Shown here: piece by piece, positions 42,019 to 50,567 of the stretch
Layout: each line of letters starts with the position of its first letter
Position numbering within the stretch: the stretch's first letter is position 1
NCBI RefSeq assembly: GCF_036227225.1
Contig: NZ_CP109444.1
Location: forward strand, 7,235,501-7,299,500
Direction of reading: 5' to 3'
Origin: Streptomyces sp. NBC_01478
Lineage (GTDB): Bacteria > Actinomycetota > Actinomycetes > Streptomycetales > Streptomycetaceae
Length of the DNA: 64,000 nt
Notes under the pieces: generated by a model
Told to the model about the DNA's origin: nothing
The model's input: the letters and a program-made list of their open reading frames with translations, nothing else
Databases searched by the model: none
Made by a program: the position numbers and the translations under genes

Positions 42019-43092
42019 TTACTCCCGTATCTCTTGATTCCGTACGGCGGGCACGGGCCCCGCGTCGACCCAGCGGCGATAGGCGTCCACGTCGACGTTG
42101 CTGCCGCACACGACGGTGACCACATGCCGCCCGGCGAAACGGTCCCGGTCTTCGAGGATCGCCGCGATGCCGAGCGCGGCCGACGGTTCGACGACGAGGC
42201 CCGCGTGGTCGAGGAGCATCCGCATACCGGCGATGATCGACGCCTCCCGGACCAGGACGGCGTCGTCGGCGACCAGGAGGAGATCGTCCAGGACGGCCGG
42301 GATGGGGTACCGGCCGGCGACGCCGTCGGCGATGGTGTCGGTCGAGTCGGTGGTGACGACGCGCCGTTGATGCCACGAGTGCGTCAACGCCGGGGCGCCC
42401 AACGGCTGGACGCAGATCACCTCGACGCCGGGCGCCAGCTCCTTCAGCACATGCCCCACGCCGGTGGCCAGCGCCCCGCCGCCGAGAGCGACCAGAACGG
42501 CGTCGAACGGCGGCGCGGCGCCCACCAGTTGCGCCGGTCCCCGCCCATCCCGTCCATCCGGCCCGTCCCACCCGTCCCGCGCTTCCACCAGCTCCAGGCC
42601 GATGGTCGCCGCGCCCTCGCAGGTCTCGAGGTCCAGGCTGTCCTCGACGAGCCGGATGCCGTCGTGGCGCGCGATGGCCGCCGCCCGCTCGCGCGCCAGC
42701 TCATGGTCACCGTCCACCAGCTCCAGCCGGGCACCGAACGCACGGATGCGCTCCAGCTTGGCCGCCGTGGCGAAGCGGGACGCCACGACCGTCACGTCCA
42801 GCCCCCGGCCGCGGCCGGACCAGGCGAGGGCCTGGCCGAGATTGCCCGCGCTGGCGCACACCACGGCCCGCGGACCGTGCTCGGCGAGCAGGCTCGCGAT
42901 GACCTCGGTACCGCGGGCCTTGAAACTGCGGACCGGGTTCGCCGTTTCGAGCTTGATGCTCACCGCACACCCGAGACCCGGCTCCAGCGCCTCGCAGCGG
43001 TACAGCGGAGAGTCGAGAAAGACCGGGTCGATCACCCGGCGGGTCGCCCGGATCCGAGCGGTGTCGAGGCGGGTCCCGCGTGTCTCCTGCAC
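42019..43092 (-). CDS. PLP-dependent threonine/serine dehydratase-like enzyme
   Basis: The protein has 357 residues with the fold type II pattern: the PLP-binding Lys is in PVRSFKARGTE, the substrate loop is CASAGNLGQALA, the phosphate-binding glycines are in ALGGGALATGVG, and a serine-type CGSN motif lies near the C terminus (VVCGSNVDV). It lacks the C-terminal ACT domain found in the biosynthetic enzyme at 49267. Mid-protein a Gly/Asp-rich insert (RDGWDGPDGRDGRGPAQ) looks like a disordered loop. GTG 43092 has TACGCT eight bases upstream. Its substrate is uncertain: threonine, serine or a related hydroxyamino acid. Confidence 0.87.
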   Translation of the reverse strand: MQETRGTRLDTARIRATRRVIDPVFLDSPLYRCEALEPGLGCAVSIKLETANPVRSFKARGTEVIASLLAEHGPRAVVCASAGNLGQALAWSGRGRGLDVTVVASRFATAAKLERIRAFGARLELVDGDHELARERAAAIARHDGIRLVEDSLDLETCEGAATIGLELVEARDGWDGPDGRDGRGPAQLVGAAPPFDAVLVALGGGALATGVGHVLKELAPGVEVICVQPLGAPALTHSWHQRRVVTTDSTDTIADGVAGRYPIPAVLDDLLLVADDAVLVREASIIAGMRMLLDHAGLVVEPSAALGIAAILEDRDRFAGRHVVTVVCGSNVDVDAYRRWVDAGPVPAVRNQEIRE

Positions 43093-43100
43093 GACACGGG

Positions 43101-43106
43101 AGCGTA
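43101..43106 (-). promoter_or_regulatory. -10 box of a leaderless promoter
   Basis: On the minus strand TACGCT is followed by eight bases and then GTG 43092. Confidence 0.45.
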
Positions 43107-43167
43107 GCCCGCCCGTACCGCGAGGTGACTCGGCACCGACGGATACGGCAGGCACCCATGCGCCGCG

Positions 43168-43764
43168 TCAGAGGCCGGCCGGATTGCCGGGCAGCCAGTC
43201 GGTGTGCTTCGCGCGAAGGCGGTCCCGTTCGGCGGGCGTGGTGAGGATGACGTCCGCCCCGCCGTCGTAGGGGTGGTGGACGCGGTGCAACTCGGTGTCG
43301 GTGACGAACACTTCGGCGAGTGTGTCGTCCGCGACGGCCCGCAGCAGTTCGTCGACGCAACCGTGCCGCCAGGGGCGCCGGTCGGCGTAGAGGCGGCTGT
43401 GGATGTGGAATTCCGGGTCGGGGTCGTCATCGTCCGACTCGGTCCACCAGGGGACGCCACCGGGGTGCAGTGACCGGCGCGGTTCCGGCCGGACGGCGGG
43501 CCCGGTGAGGGTGTTCGACCAGTCCACGGTCACCACGAACACGTCGGCGCCCGCGAACAACTCGTCGAGGACGGTGTTGTACCGGTGCAGCACGATCGCG
43601 TACTCGTCCTCGAACTCCGGATACCGCTTCGAGCCGGGGAGACTGTGGAAGCGCACCCAGCGGGCCGCGTACGTCCGGCGGAACGTGTGCGCGACGGGCG
43701 GACCCGACGGCCACCGCTCCCGCCACAGCGCGGCGAGCGGCGTCGGCGCGGTGCCCGTGCTCAT
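43168..43764 (-). CDS. DUF3885-like protein
   Basis: The protein has 198 residues. The segments VRFHSLPGSKRYPEFEDEY and ADRRPWRHGCVDELLRAVAD match what I recall of DUF3885 proteins, which are cytoplasmic and of unknown role. Some members occur near toxin-immunity loci, but there is no such context here. No signal peptide or membrane helix is present. It stops about 75 bases upstream of the PLP enzyme start on the same strand, so cotranscription is possible, although that gene has its own -10 box. Confidence 0.75.
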   Translation of the reverse strand: MSTGTAPTPLAALWRERWPSGPPVAHTFRRTYAARWVRFHSLPGSKRYPEFEDEYAIVLHRYNTVLDELFAGADVFVVTVDWSNTLTGPAVRPEPRRSLHPGGVPWWTESDDDDPDPEFHIHSRLYADRRPWRHGCVDELLRAVADDTLAEVFVTDTELHRVHHPYDGGADVILTTPAERDRLRAKHTDWLPGNPAGL

Positions 43765-43837
43765 CCCTTGCGCCCCACTGGCCGCCGTCCGAAAGACACC
43801 GCTGGAGTGCCACCTCCGGATCTCAGCGGCTCACCCC

Positions 43838-44287
43838 TCATGAACGGCGCCGCTCCCGAATCGCCGGCAGCGCGTACTCCGTCACCGCGGCGATGACCCC
43901 ACGGGCGACCGGCTCGGGGTCGGTCGTGGCCGAGATGGTCCACCAGGTGTCACGGTTCGCGGGGAGGAGCCGCCCTATGCGGCTGTGCCAGGCGGCGGGG
44001 CCGTACACGGTGTTCGGGCTCGGGCGGGCGGGCAGGTGCGGCTGGCGCCTCCGGGCCTGCGCCCAGCCGAGCTTGTCGGCCACGGTCACGTTGAGCGTGA
44101 ACTCGACGTGCCCCGCCGTGTTGTGCGCGGACTTCTGGAAGCCGATGAGGGCCCAGGTCTCCAGATGGGGCAGTTCGTACGTCTGCCCCGACCCCTTGAA
44201 ACCCAGCGCACGCAGACCGGGAGCGATCCGCGCCCGCATCAACGACGTGAACGCCTGCTGCGCGGTGGACACGGAGCCGTCAGCCAT
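43838..44287 (-). CDS. DUF4304-like protein
   Basis: The protein has 149 residues. The pattern [41 protein letters not shown] matches DUF4304 proteins, for which no function is known. The start ATG 44287 overlaps the 3' end of the msrA copy at 44280, so the two genes are probably translationally coupled. It is cytoplasmic. Nothing links it functionally to methionine repair apart from this overlap. Confidence 0.75.
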   Translation of the reverse strand: MADGSVSTAQQAFTSLMRARIAPGLRALGFKGSGQTYELPHLETWALIGFQKSAHNTAGHVEFTLNVTVADKLGWAQARRRQPHLPARPSPNTVYGPAAWHSRIGRLLPANRDTWWTISATTDPEPVARGVIAAVTEYALPAIRERRRS

Positions 44288-44948
44288 CGGTCGGCGCCAC
44301 GCCTATCGGGCAGGAGACTCCCGTCCCGCCGATCCCGCAGTACCCCGCCGGATTCTTGTCGAGGTACTGCTGGTGGTACGCCTCGGCCGGGTAGAACACC
44401 CGCCCCTGTGCCGGGAGTATCTCCGTGCTGATCGTGCCGAAGCGCGAGCCCGTGAGGACCTGCTGGTAGGCGGCGCGGGAGGCTTCCGCCGCGGCTGCCT
44501 GCGCGGGGGTGTGGGGGTAGATCGCCGAGCGGTACTGCGTGCCCACGTCGTTGCCCTGGCGGAAGCCCTGTGTCGGGTTGTGCGCCTCCCAGAACGTCTT
44601 CAGCAGCCTGTCGTACGAGATCAGCTTCGGGTCGTAGACCACGCGGACCGCCTCCGTGTGACCGGTCAGGCCCGAGCAGACCTCCTCGTAGGTGGGGTTC
44701 TCGGTGTAGCCGCCCTGGTAGCCGACCAGCGTCGTCCACACCCCCACCGGGAGCTTCCAGAACGTCCGCTCCGCGCCCCAGAAGCAGCCCAGTCCGAAGT
44801 CGGCGATCTCCAGGTGCCCGGGGTAGGGGCCGAGCAGCGGGGTGCCGAGGACGGTGTGGCGATCGGGACCCGTGAACACCGGCTGGGGCCGGCCCTGCAA
44901 AGCCTGTTCCGGTGTGGGGAGTTGGGGCGTACGACTGTGCAGGAACAT
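44280..44948 (-). CDS. msrA: peptide methionine sulfoxide reductase MsrA (second, full-length copy)
   Basis: The protein has 222 residues. The catalytic motif is [10 protein letters not shown], with [36 protein letters not shown] and a C-terminal Cys ([13 protein letters not shown]) that can recycle the enzyme through disulfides. The N-terminal extension of about 45 residues ([22 protein letters not shown]) is typical of the longer MsrA class. It reduces methionine-S-sulfoxide in proteins. GGAG lies five bases before ATG 44948. The DUF4304 gene overlaps its 3' end. Confidence 0.94.
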   Translation of the reverse strand: MFLHSRTPQLPTPEQALQGRPQPVFTGPDRHTVLGTPLLGPYPGHLEIADFGLGCFWGAERTFWKLPVGVWTTLVGYQGGYTENPTYEEVCSGLTGHTEAVRVVYDPKLISYDRLLKTFWEAHNPTQGFRQGNDVGTQYRSAIYPHTPAQAAAAEASRAAYQQVLTGSRFGTISTEILPAQGRVFYPAEAYHQQYLDKNPAGYCGIGGTGVSCPIGVAPTDG

Positions 44949-45080
44949 ACGATCTCCAATCGGGCCGCAACGAGGGTCCGCACGCAGTGAACGGGTGGGA
45001 GCTCCCCAGAATTCCGCCTCGCTCCCGAGTGCGACCGCCGGCTGCCACCGCGCCCGGCGCCCGGCACGCGCGCCCGGTCC

Positions 45081-46199
45081 TCAGTGCGGCAGACTCGCCG
45101 GACTCCCTCCGTTCGCCTCGTACCCCGCCACCGCCAGCGCCCGGTAGACCGCGAACTCCGCCGCCGGGTCCGGGGACAGGGTCCAGGGGAGCGCTCCGAC
45201 GTGGCCGTCGATGTGTATGAGCTGGTTCATCGCCTCGGACCAGCGCTCCGCGCGGACCAGGAAGAACACCAGGAGATGGCGGACGTGCGCCAGCATCGGG
45301 TCGTCGGGGCGGGCCGCGTGGACGGCGAACAGCGCGCCGTGGATCGCCTTCTCCACGACCTCGCTCTGGTAGAAGCTGCTGACCAGGTTCACCTCGGGGA
45401 GGTGCTCGAAGACCGCGAAGAGCGGCATCGCGGCGAGCAGGGAACCCTGCGGGGCCCGCGCGGCGGCCGACTCCGCGAACGAGTTCGCCAGCGCGCGCGA
45501 GCCGTGCCACTTCTCGCACCAGTAGTGCAGGGCCGTCAGATGTGCCCCCATGTGGGCCGGCGCGCGGTCCAGGATCTTCAGCCACACCTGCTCGAACTCC
45601 GGCTGCGGATACGTCAGTCCGCGTGCCACCGACAGCTCGACGATGTACGGGACCGGGTCACCGGGGGAGAGCAGCGCCGCCTGTCCGCAGGCGTCCCGCG
45701 CCTCCTCCATGATGATCCGGAACTCGTCCGTCCCCCTGGTCGACGTACGCCACGCCTGCTGCACCAGGAACTCCGCGTGCACGGCCGCGCCACCCGCGTC
45801 CTTCGGGTGCTCAAGACGCCACACGCGCAGCCACTGCCCGCCCGGTGTCTCGCTGACCCCGCCGGGCCGCTGCTGCAGCTCCAGCGACGCGGCGCCCGCG
45901 AAGGCCTGCACGCGCTGCCAGCGCAGCTCGCCCGTGATCTCGGTGCCGGCCAGCAACTGCATCGCCGCGCGGTAGTCCTGCGTGTGCTGCACCACGTCCA
46001 GGACGTCCAGCAGGTCCTGGTCGGGGCCGGGCATGCGGATGTCCAGCTCCTCCTCGCGCACGAAGCCGTAGGCCGCCGGGTCCGCGGCGTCCGGATGGCC
46101 CGGCGCGACCTGCTCGATCATCCCGCGCCTGCGCCGCAGGAACGGGATCAGCACGAAGCCCATCATGAGCAGCGCCATCAGGACCCAGAGAATCTCCAT
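45081..46199 (-). CDS. membrane-anchored helical-repeat hypothetical protein
   Basis: The protein has 372 residues. One N-terminal membrane helix (ILWVLMALLMMGFVLIPFL) with a basic stop (RRRRG) is followed by about 340 residues of helices arranged as TPR-like pairs (for example AYRALAVAGYEANGG and WSEAMNQLIHIDGHV). The soluble part should face the cytoplasm. I do not recognise the family, but its position next to metB is conserved in Streptomyces as I recall. It is divergent from metB across a 34-bp tandem repeat. Confidence 0.75.
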   Translation of the reverse strand: MEILWVLMALLMMGFVLIPFLRRRRGMIEQVAPGHPDAADPAAYGFVREEELDIRMPGPDQDLLDVLDVVQHTQDYRAAMQLLAGTEITGELRWQRVQAFAGAASLELQQRPGGVSETPGGQWLRVWRLEHPKDAGGAAVHAEFLVQQAWRTSTRGTDEFRIIMEEARDACGQAALLSPGDPVPYIVELSVARGLTYPQPEFEQVWLKILDRAPAHMGAHLTALHYWCEKWHGSRALANSFAESAAARAPQGSLLAAMPLFAVFEHLPEVNLVSSFYQSEVVEKAIHGALFAVHAARPDDPMLAHVRHLLVFFLVRAERWSEAMNQLIHIDGHVGALPWTLSPDPAAEFAVYRALAVAGYEANGGSPASLPH

Positions 46200-46248
46200 G
46201 CGTCAAGCGAACCAGACGGGTCCGACAATTGGCCAACCCGGCCCACCA

Positions 46249-46407
46249 CCCTGTGGAAAACCACCGCCGCCTCGCGCCGCGATCCGGTGGAAATCCACCG
46301 TCACCTTGCTGCCCGACCCTGTGGAAAGCCTCGGCCACCGCTCCTCGCGGCCCTGTGGAAGACCCCGGCCACCATGCCTCGCGGCCCTGTGAAAAACCTC
46401 CGGATCG
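46249..46407. repeat. 34-bp tandem repeat, four full units and a part
   Basis: Units begin at 46249, 46283, 46317, 46351 and 46385 with an exact 34-bp period. Most begin CCCTGTGGAA and end near CTCGCGG. The units have diverged (about 60-85% identity by eye). The array fills the divergent gap upstream of metB. The TGTGGAAAA of unit 1 is one base away from a DnaA-box complement. Confidence 0.8.
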
Positions 46408-46428
46408 TCGTCATGCCCGCGGGCGCAC

Positions 46429-46434
46429 TACGCT
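46429..46434 (+). promoter_or_regulatory. -10 box of the metB promoter
   Basis: TACGCT is followed by eight bases and then ATG 46443, again a leaderless arrangement. The -35 region falls at the end of the 34-bp repeat array. Confidence 0.5.
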
Positions 46435-46442
46435 CGGGGCTC

Positions 46443-47597
46443 ATGAGCGACAGGCACATCAGTCAGCACTTCGAGACCCTCGCGATCCACGCGGGCAACA
46501 CCGCCGATCCCCTCACCGGCGCGGTCGTCCCGCCGATCTACCAGGTCTCGACCTACAAGCAGGACGGCGTCGGCGGTCTGCGCGGCGGCTACGAGTACAG
46601 CCGTAGCGCCAATCCCACCAGGACCGCCCTGGAAGAGAACCTCGCCGCCCTGGAGGGCGGCCGCCGCGGCCTCGCGTTCGCGTCCGGACTGGCGGCCGAG
46701 GACTGCCTGTTGCGTACGCTGCTCAGCCCCGGCGACCACGTCGTCATCCCGAACGACGCGTACGGCGGCACGTTCCGGCTGTTCGCGAAGGTCGTCTCCC
46801 GGTGGGGCGTCGAGTGGTCGGTCGCCGACACCAGCGACCCGTCGGCCGTACGGGCCGCGATCACCCCGAAGACCAAGGTCGTCTGGGTCGAGACCCCTTC
46901 GAACCCGCTGCTCGGCATCACCGACATCGCCGCCGTCGCGCAGGTCGCCCGGGACGCGGGCGCGAAGCTCGTCGTCGACAACACCTTCGCGACGCCCTAC
47001 CTCCAGCAGCCGCTGGCCCTCGGCGCCGACGTCGTCGTGCACTCCCTGACCAAGTACATGGGCGGTCACTCGGACGTGGTCGGCGGCGCGCTGATCGCGG
47101 CCGACGAGGCGCTCGGCGAGGAACTGGCGTACCACCAGAACGCGATGGGCGCGGTCGCCGGGCCCTTCGACTCCTGGCTGGTGCTGCGCGGCGCCAAGAC
47201 GCTGTCGGTACGCATGGACCGGCACAGCGAGAACGCCACCAAGGTCGCCGACATGCTCACCCGGCACGCACGCGTGACGCGCGTTCTCTACCCGGGCCTC
47301 CCGGAGCACCCCGGTCACGAGGTCGCCGCCAAGCAGATGCGGTCCTTCGGCGGCATGGTCTCCTTCCAGGTCGAGGGCGGCGAGGAAGCGGCCGTCGAGG
47401 TCTGCAACCGCGCCAAGGTGTTCACGCTCGGCGAGTCCCTGGGCGGCGTCGAGTCGCTGATCGAGCACCCGGGACGCATGACGCACGCGTCCGTGGTCGG
47501 TTCGGCCCTGGAGGTCCCCGGCGACCTCGTCCGCCTCTCCGTGGGCATCGAGAACGTGCAGGACCTCCTGGAGGACCTGCAGCAGGCACTGGGCTAG
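46443..47597 (+). CDS. metB: cystathionine gamma-synthase
   Basis: The protein has 384 residues. It belongs to the Cys/Met PLP family: Lys204 in HSLTKYMGGHSDVVGG binds PLP, with YEYSRSANPTR and WVETPSNPLL as family motifs. It joins cysteine to O-acylhomoserine in methionine synthesis; cystathionine gamma-lyase is hard to exclude by sequence, but SANPTR and the overall pattern favour the synthase. ATG 46443 lies eight bases after a -10 box. A repeated hairpin sequence follows the stop. Confidence 0.9.
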   Translation: MSDRHISQHFETLAIHAGNTADPLTGAVVPPIYQVSTYKQDGVGGLRGGYEYSRSANPTRTALEENLAALEGGRRGLAFASGLAAEDCLLRTLLSPGDHVVIPNDAYGGTFRLFAKVVSRWGVEWSVADTSDPSAVRAAITPKTKVVWVETPSNPLLGITDIAAVAQVARDAGAKLVVDNTFATPYLQQPLALGADVVVHSLTKYMGGHSDVVGGALIAADEALGEELAYHQNAMGAVAGPFDSWLVLRGAKTLSVRMDRHSENATKVADMLTRHARVTRVLYPGLPEHPGHEVAAKQMRSFGGMVSFQVEGGEEAAVEVCNRAKVFTLGESLGGVESLIEHPGRMTHASVVGSALEVPGDLVRLSVGIENVQDLLEDLQQALG

Positions 47598-47626
47598 CCG
47601 ACGACGGACAGGGTCCCGTCCGGGCG

Positions 47627-47642
47627 GGACAGGGTCCTGTCC
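47627..47642. terminator. hairpin after metB
   Basis: GGACAGG and CCTGTCC form a 7-bp stem with a two-base loop, next to a similar imperfect copy (47607-47622). The convergent gene ends at 47650, so it may serve both. Confidence 0.5.
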
Positions 47643-47649
47643 GGGGCCC

Positions 47650-47898
47650 TCACCAACCCGTCAGCGGTGGAGTCGTCTCCGACGGCGGCTCCACCCAGGG
47701 GCGGGCCGTCAGCACCCACACGGTGAACACCACGATCGCCGCCCACAGCAGTAGCCACATCAGCCGCCGGGCGGCCCTCCTGCGGCGCAGCATCCGGCCG
47801 CCGCGGCGCACGACGTCCGCGTACAGCTCCGGCGGCACCTGCGGCGGAGTCCGCTCCATGATCTGCCGTACGGTCGCCTCCCGCTCGGGCCTGTTCAC
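47650..47898 (-). CDS. small single-pass membrane protein downstream of a sigma-like factor
   Basis: The protein has 82 residues. An N-terminal cytoplasmic part (REATVRQIMERTPPQVPPEL) and a basic patch (RRGGRMLRRRRAARR) precede one membrane helix (LMWLLLWAAIVVFTVWVL). The gene starts 34 bases after the sigma-like gene on the same strand. The layout, a short cytoplasmic segment and one helix behind a sigma factor, suggests a membrane tether or anti-sigma role, but no known anti-sigma motif is present. Start GTG 47898. Confidence 0.65.
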   Translation of the reverse strand: MNRPEREATVRQIMERTPPQVPPELYADVVRRGGRMLRRRRAARRLMWLLLWAAIVVFTVWVLTARPWVEPPSETTPPLTGW

Positions 47899-47932
47899 GC
47901 GCGCGTACCCCCGTTCCGGGGCCTCGTCGGTC

Positions 47933-48436
47933 TCATGACGGCGCCATCTTGGCCCCGGCCACCTTCGGTGCCGGACCGCGCGGCGGATGCAGCAGCGTCG
48001 CCGTCGCCCGCTCGCAGATCGCCCGTACCCGTTCCGTGGGGAGGCCGAGCAGCGCCGCGGCCTGTTCCTCGGCGACTCCCTCGTACAACCTGAGGACGAG
48101 GATCAGCCGTTCCTGGGGCGAGAGGGCGCCCAGCGGGCTGCCGGGGTGGGGCCGGGCCCGGCCGAGGCCGCCGTACTGGTGCCAGGCCGTGCGGGCGAAG
48201 CGGGTGGCCAGGTACTGGCGGGCGCGGTCGTACGGGTCCTCGCCGCGCAGCCGGTCCCAGGACGCGTACGTGTTCGCCAGGGACAGCGTCAGCAGCCGCC
48301 GCGCGCGCGGGTTGTCGTGCCGTTCCTCCGCGGTCAGCAGCGTGGCGGCGTGCAGCAGCCGCCCTGCCGCGCCCCCGACGAATGCCTCGAACTCCCGGGC
48401 ACGACGGGCGTCTTGGGACGTCTGCCGTTCTCGCAC
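47933..48436 (-). CDS. sigma-70 family regulator (region 4-like helix-turn-helix)
   Basis: The protein has 167 residues. The C-terminal part reads LSPQERLILVLRLYEGVAEEQAAALLGLPTERVRAICERATATLL, the pattern of sigma region 4.2 (quoted here in two halves: LSPQERLILVLRLYEGVAEE and QAAALLGLPTERVRAICERA). Region 2 is weak, so this may be a short ECF-like factor or a sigma-domain regulator. GTG 48436 follows GGGGGAGG by about six bases. The next gene on the strand encodes a small membrane protein, a possible partner. Confidence 0.75.
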   Translation of the reverse strand: MRERQTSQDARRAREFEAFVGGAAGRLLHAATLLTAEERHDNPRARRLLTLSLANTYASWDRLRGEDPYDRARQYLATRFARTAWHQYGGLGRARPHPGSPLGALSPQERLILVLRLYEGVAEEQAAALLGLPTERVRAICERATATLLHPPRGPAPKVAGAKMAPS

Positions 48437-48605
48437 CGCGCCGCCTCCCCCCTGAAGGACCCGGTTTCATATGAGGCCAGGGCCGTCCTTAGGTCAAGAG
48501 TTCGGTACGAAAGGCGGGAGTCGGGCATCACGCGCGTGTGCCCGCGCCCTTCAGGAACCGGACCCTTCAACGGGGCCCTTCAACCACGCCCGTCGACCGC
48601 GTCCT

Positions 48606-49121
48606 TCAGGAAGCCGACGGCGTCTCGCCGCCGGGCACCGCCATCCGCGCGGAGAGGGCGCTGTTGAAGCGTGTGAGGAGCGCGCAGAACACCTCGCGCT
48701 CCTCCGGCGCCCAGTCGTGGGTCAGCTCGTCCATCAACTGACGCCTGGACGACCGCACTTCCTCCAGTCGCGACTGCCCGCGCGGGGACAACTGCAGCAC
48801 CACCGCGCGGCCGTCCTCGGGGTGCGAGGTGCGCTTCACGAGCCCGGTGTCGACGAGCGGGGCCACCTGCCGGGTGACCGTCGAGGAGTCGATCCCCATG
48901 CTCGCGGCGAGCGCCTTGACGCCCATCGGGCCTTCCTTGTCGAGGCGGTTGAGCAGGAGATACGCGGCGCGGTCCATGGAGTTGCGCACCTGTCCGACTC
49001 CGCCGAGCCGGGTCTGTTCGGCACGGCGCGCGAACACCGCCACCTCGTGCTGCAGCGTGTCGAGGAGACCGGATTCACCGACGGTCGTCATGTCCATCGA
49101 CATTTCAGGTGTTGTGGGCAT
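48606..49121 (-). CDS. MarR-family transcriptional regulator
   Basis: The protein has 171 residues. The winged helix domain is seen as LDKEGPMGVKALAASMGIDSS, followed by TVTRQVAPLVDTGLVKRTSHPEDGR, the MarR signature with the wing Asp-Gly-Arg. Flanking helices form the dimer interface. Divergent from threonine dehydratase by 145 bp, but no obvious palindrome was noticed there. ATG 49121 is assumed; an in-frame ATG at 49103 is equally unsupported. The ligand is unknown. Confidence 0.88.
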   Translation of the reverse strand: MPTTPEMSMDMTTVGESGLLDTLQHEVAVFARRAEQTRLGGVGQVRNSMDRAAYLLLNRLDKEGPMGVKALAASMGIDSSTVTRQVAPLVDTGLVKRTSHPEDGRAVVLQLSPRGQSRLEEVRSSRRQLMDELTHDWAPEEREVFCALLTRFNSALSARMAVPGGETPSAS

Positions 49122-49266
49122 GGCCGGGGGCTCGCTTCATGAAGGGGGTGCTGGGTTGGGGGACAGGGTACGCGGATGGAAGGCGGCCCGTACCGGCGCT
49201 GCGCAAACCAGTCTCGGAGCTTGGTCACAGCCGAGGCGAGCGCCTGTGAACTGCGATGCTTGAGTC

Positions 49267-50496
49267 ATGAGCTACAGCACGGCTGACTCCTTGCGACCCG
49301 TCACCCTCGACGATGTGCGCGGCGCCCAGAAGATGCTCACGGGCGTGGCGCGGGTGACCGCGATGGAAGGCAGCAGGCACCTCACCCAGCTCGTCGGCTC
49401 GCCGGTGCACTTCAAGTGCGAGAACCTCCAGCGGACCGGCTCCTTCAAACTCCGCGGCGCCTACGTCCGTATCGCCGGACTGCTCCCCGAGGAGCGCGCC
49501 GCCGGTGTCGTCGCCGCGAGCGCCGGCAACCACGCCCAGGGCGTCGCCCTCGCCTCCGCGCTCCTGGGCGTGCGCTCCACGGTGTTCATGCCCAAGGGCG
49601 CGCCTCTGCCGAAGATCAGCGCCACCAAGGAGTACGGCGCGGAGGTGCGCCTGCACGGCCACGTGGTCGACGAGACGCTGGCCGCCGCGCAGGAGTACGC
49701 CCATGAGACGGGCGCGGTGTTCATCCACCCCTTCGACCACCCCGACATCATCGCGGGCCAGGGCACGGTGGGCCTGGAGATCCTGGACCAGTGCCCCGAG
49801 GTGCGCACGATCGTCGTCGGGATCGGCGGCGGCGGACTCGCGGCCGGAGTCGCGGTCGCCGTGAAGGCGCTGCGGCCCGACGTACGGATCGTGGGCGTCC
49901 AGGCGGCGGGCGCGGCCGCGTTCCCGCCCTCGCTGGCGGCCGGGCGCCCGGTGTCGATCAAGAACCCGGCGACGATGGCCGACGGCATCAAGGTCGGGTG
50001 CCCCGGCGAGGTGCCGTTCGGGATCGTCGCCGATCTGGTGGACGAGGTCCGCACGGTCAGTGAGGACGAACTGTCCGCCGCGCTGCTGCTGTGCCTGGAG
50101 CGGGCCAAGCTGGTCGTCGAGCCGGCCGGCGCCAGCCCGGTCGCCGCGCTGCTGAGCGATCCGCGGGGATTCGAGGGACCGGTCGTCGCACTGCTGTCCG
50201 GCGGGAACGTCGACCCGCTGCTGCTCCAGCGCATCCTGCGCCACGGCATGTCCGCGCAGGGCCGCTACCTGGCCGTGACGCTGCGGCTGACGGACCGGCC
50301 GGGAGCTCTCGCGACGCTTCTCGGGGTGTTGTCAGTGGCCGACGCTAACGTCCTCGATGTGAGCCACGTCCGGACCGATCCGCGGCTCGGGCTCACGGAG
50401 GTGGAGGTCGAGCTGCATCTGGAGACGAAGGGGCCGGTGCACTGCGCCGAGGTCGGCCACGCCCTGCGTGAAGCGGGCTACACGGTCATCGACTGA
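49267..50496 (+). CDS. ilvA: threonine dehydratase with a C-terminal ACT domain
   Basis: The protein has 409 residues. The catalytic domain carries Lys61 in QRTGSFKLRGAY (PLP Schiff base), ASAGNHAQGVA and the glycine loop GIGGGGLAAGV. The C-terminal 75 residues form an ACT domain (YLAVTLRLTDRPGALATLLG) that in this subfamily can bind an amino acid effector. It turns threonine into 2-oxobutyrate, either for isoleucine synthesis or for breakdown; the short single-ACT form also occurs in catabolic enzymes. No ribosome site is clear; a GATGCT box lies seven bases before the ATG. Confidence 0.9.
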   Translation: MSYSTADSLRPVTLDDVRGAQKMLTGVARVTAMEGSRHLTQLVGSPVHFKCENLQRTGSFKLRGAYVRIAGLLPEERAAGVVAASAGNHAQGVALASALLGVRSTVFMPKGAPLPKISATKEYGAEVRLHGHVVDETLAAAQEYAHETGAVFIHPFDHPDIIAGQGTVGLEILDQCPEVRTIVVGIGGGGLAAGVAVAVKALRPDVRIVGVQAAGAAAFPPSLAAGRPVSIKNPATMADGIKVGCPGEVPFGIVADLVDEVRTVSEDELSAALLLCLERAKLVVEPAGASPVAALLSDPRGFEGPVVALLSGGNVDPLLLQRILRHGMSAQGRYLAVTLRLTDRPGALATLLGVLSVADANVLDVSHVRTDPRLGLTEVEVELHLETKGPVHCAEVGHALREAGYTVID

Positions 50497-50567
50497 GGTC
50501 GGAGCACGCGTCGACCGAGGTCGGCGCCCGTTCGTCACCCGTCCTGTCACTCGTTCGAGAAAATCTG

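Noticed and set aside
46249..46407. Possible CRISPR array
   Set aside because: The 34-bp units are contiguous with no spacers and no cas genes are present.
46200..46442. SAM or cobalamin riboswitch upstream of metB
   Set aside because: No conserved riboswitch core was found, and a leaderless promoter leaves no room for a 5' UTR.
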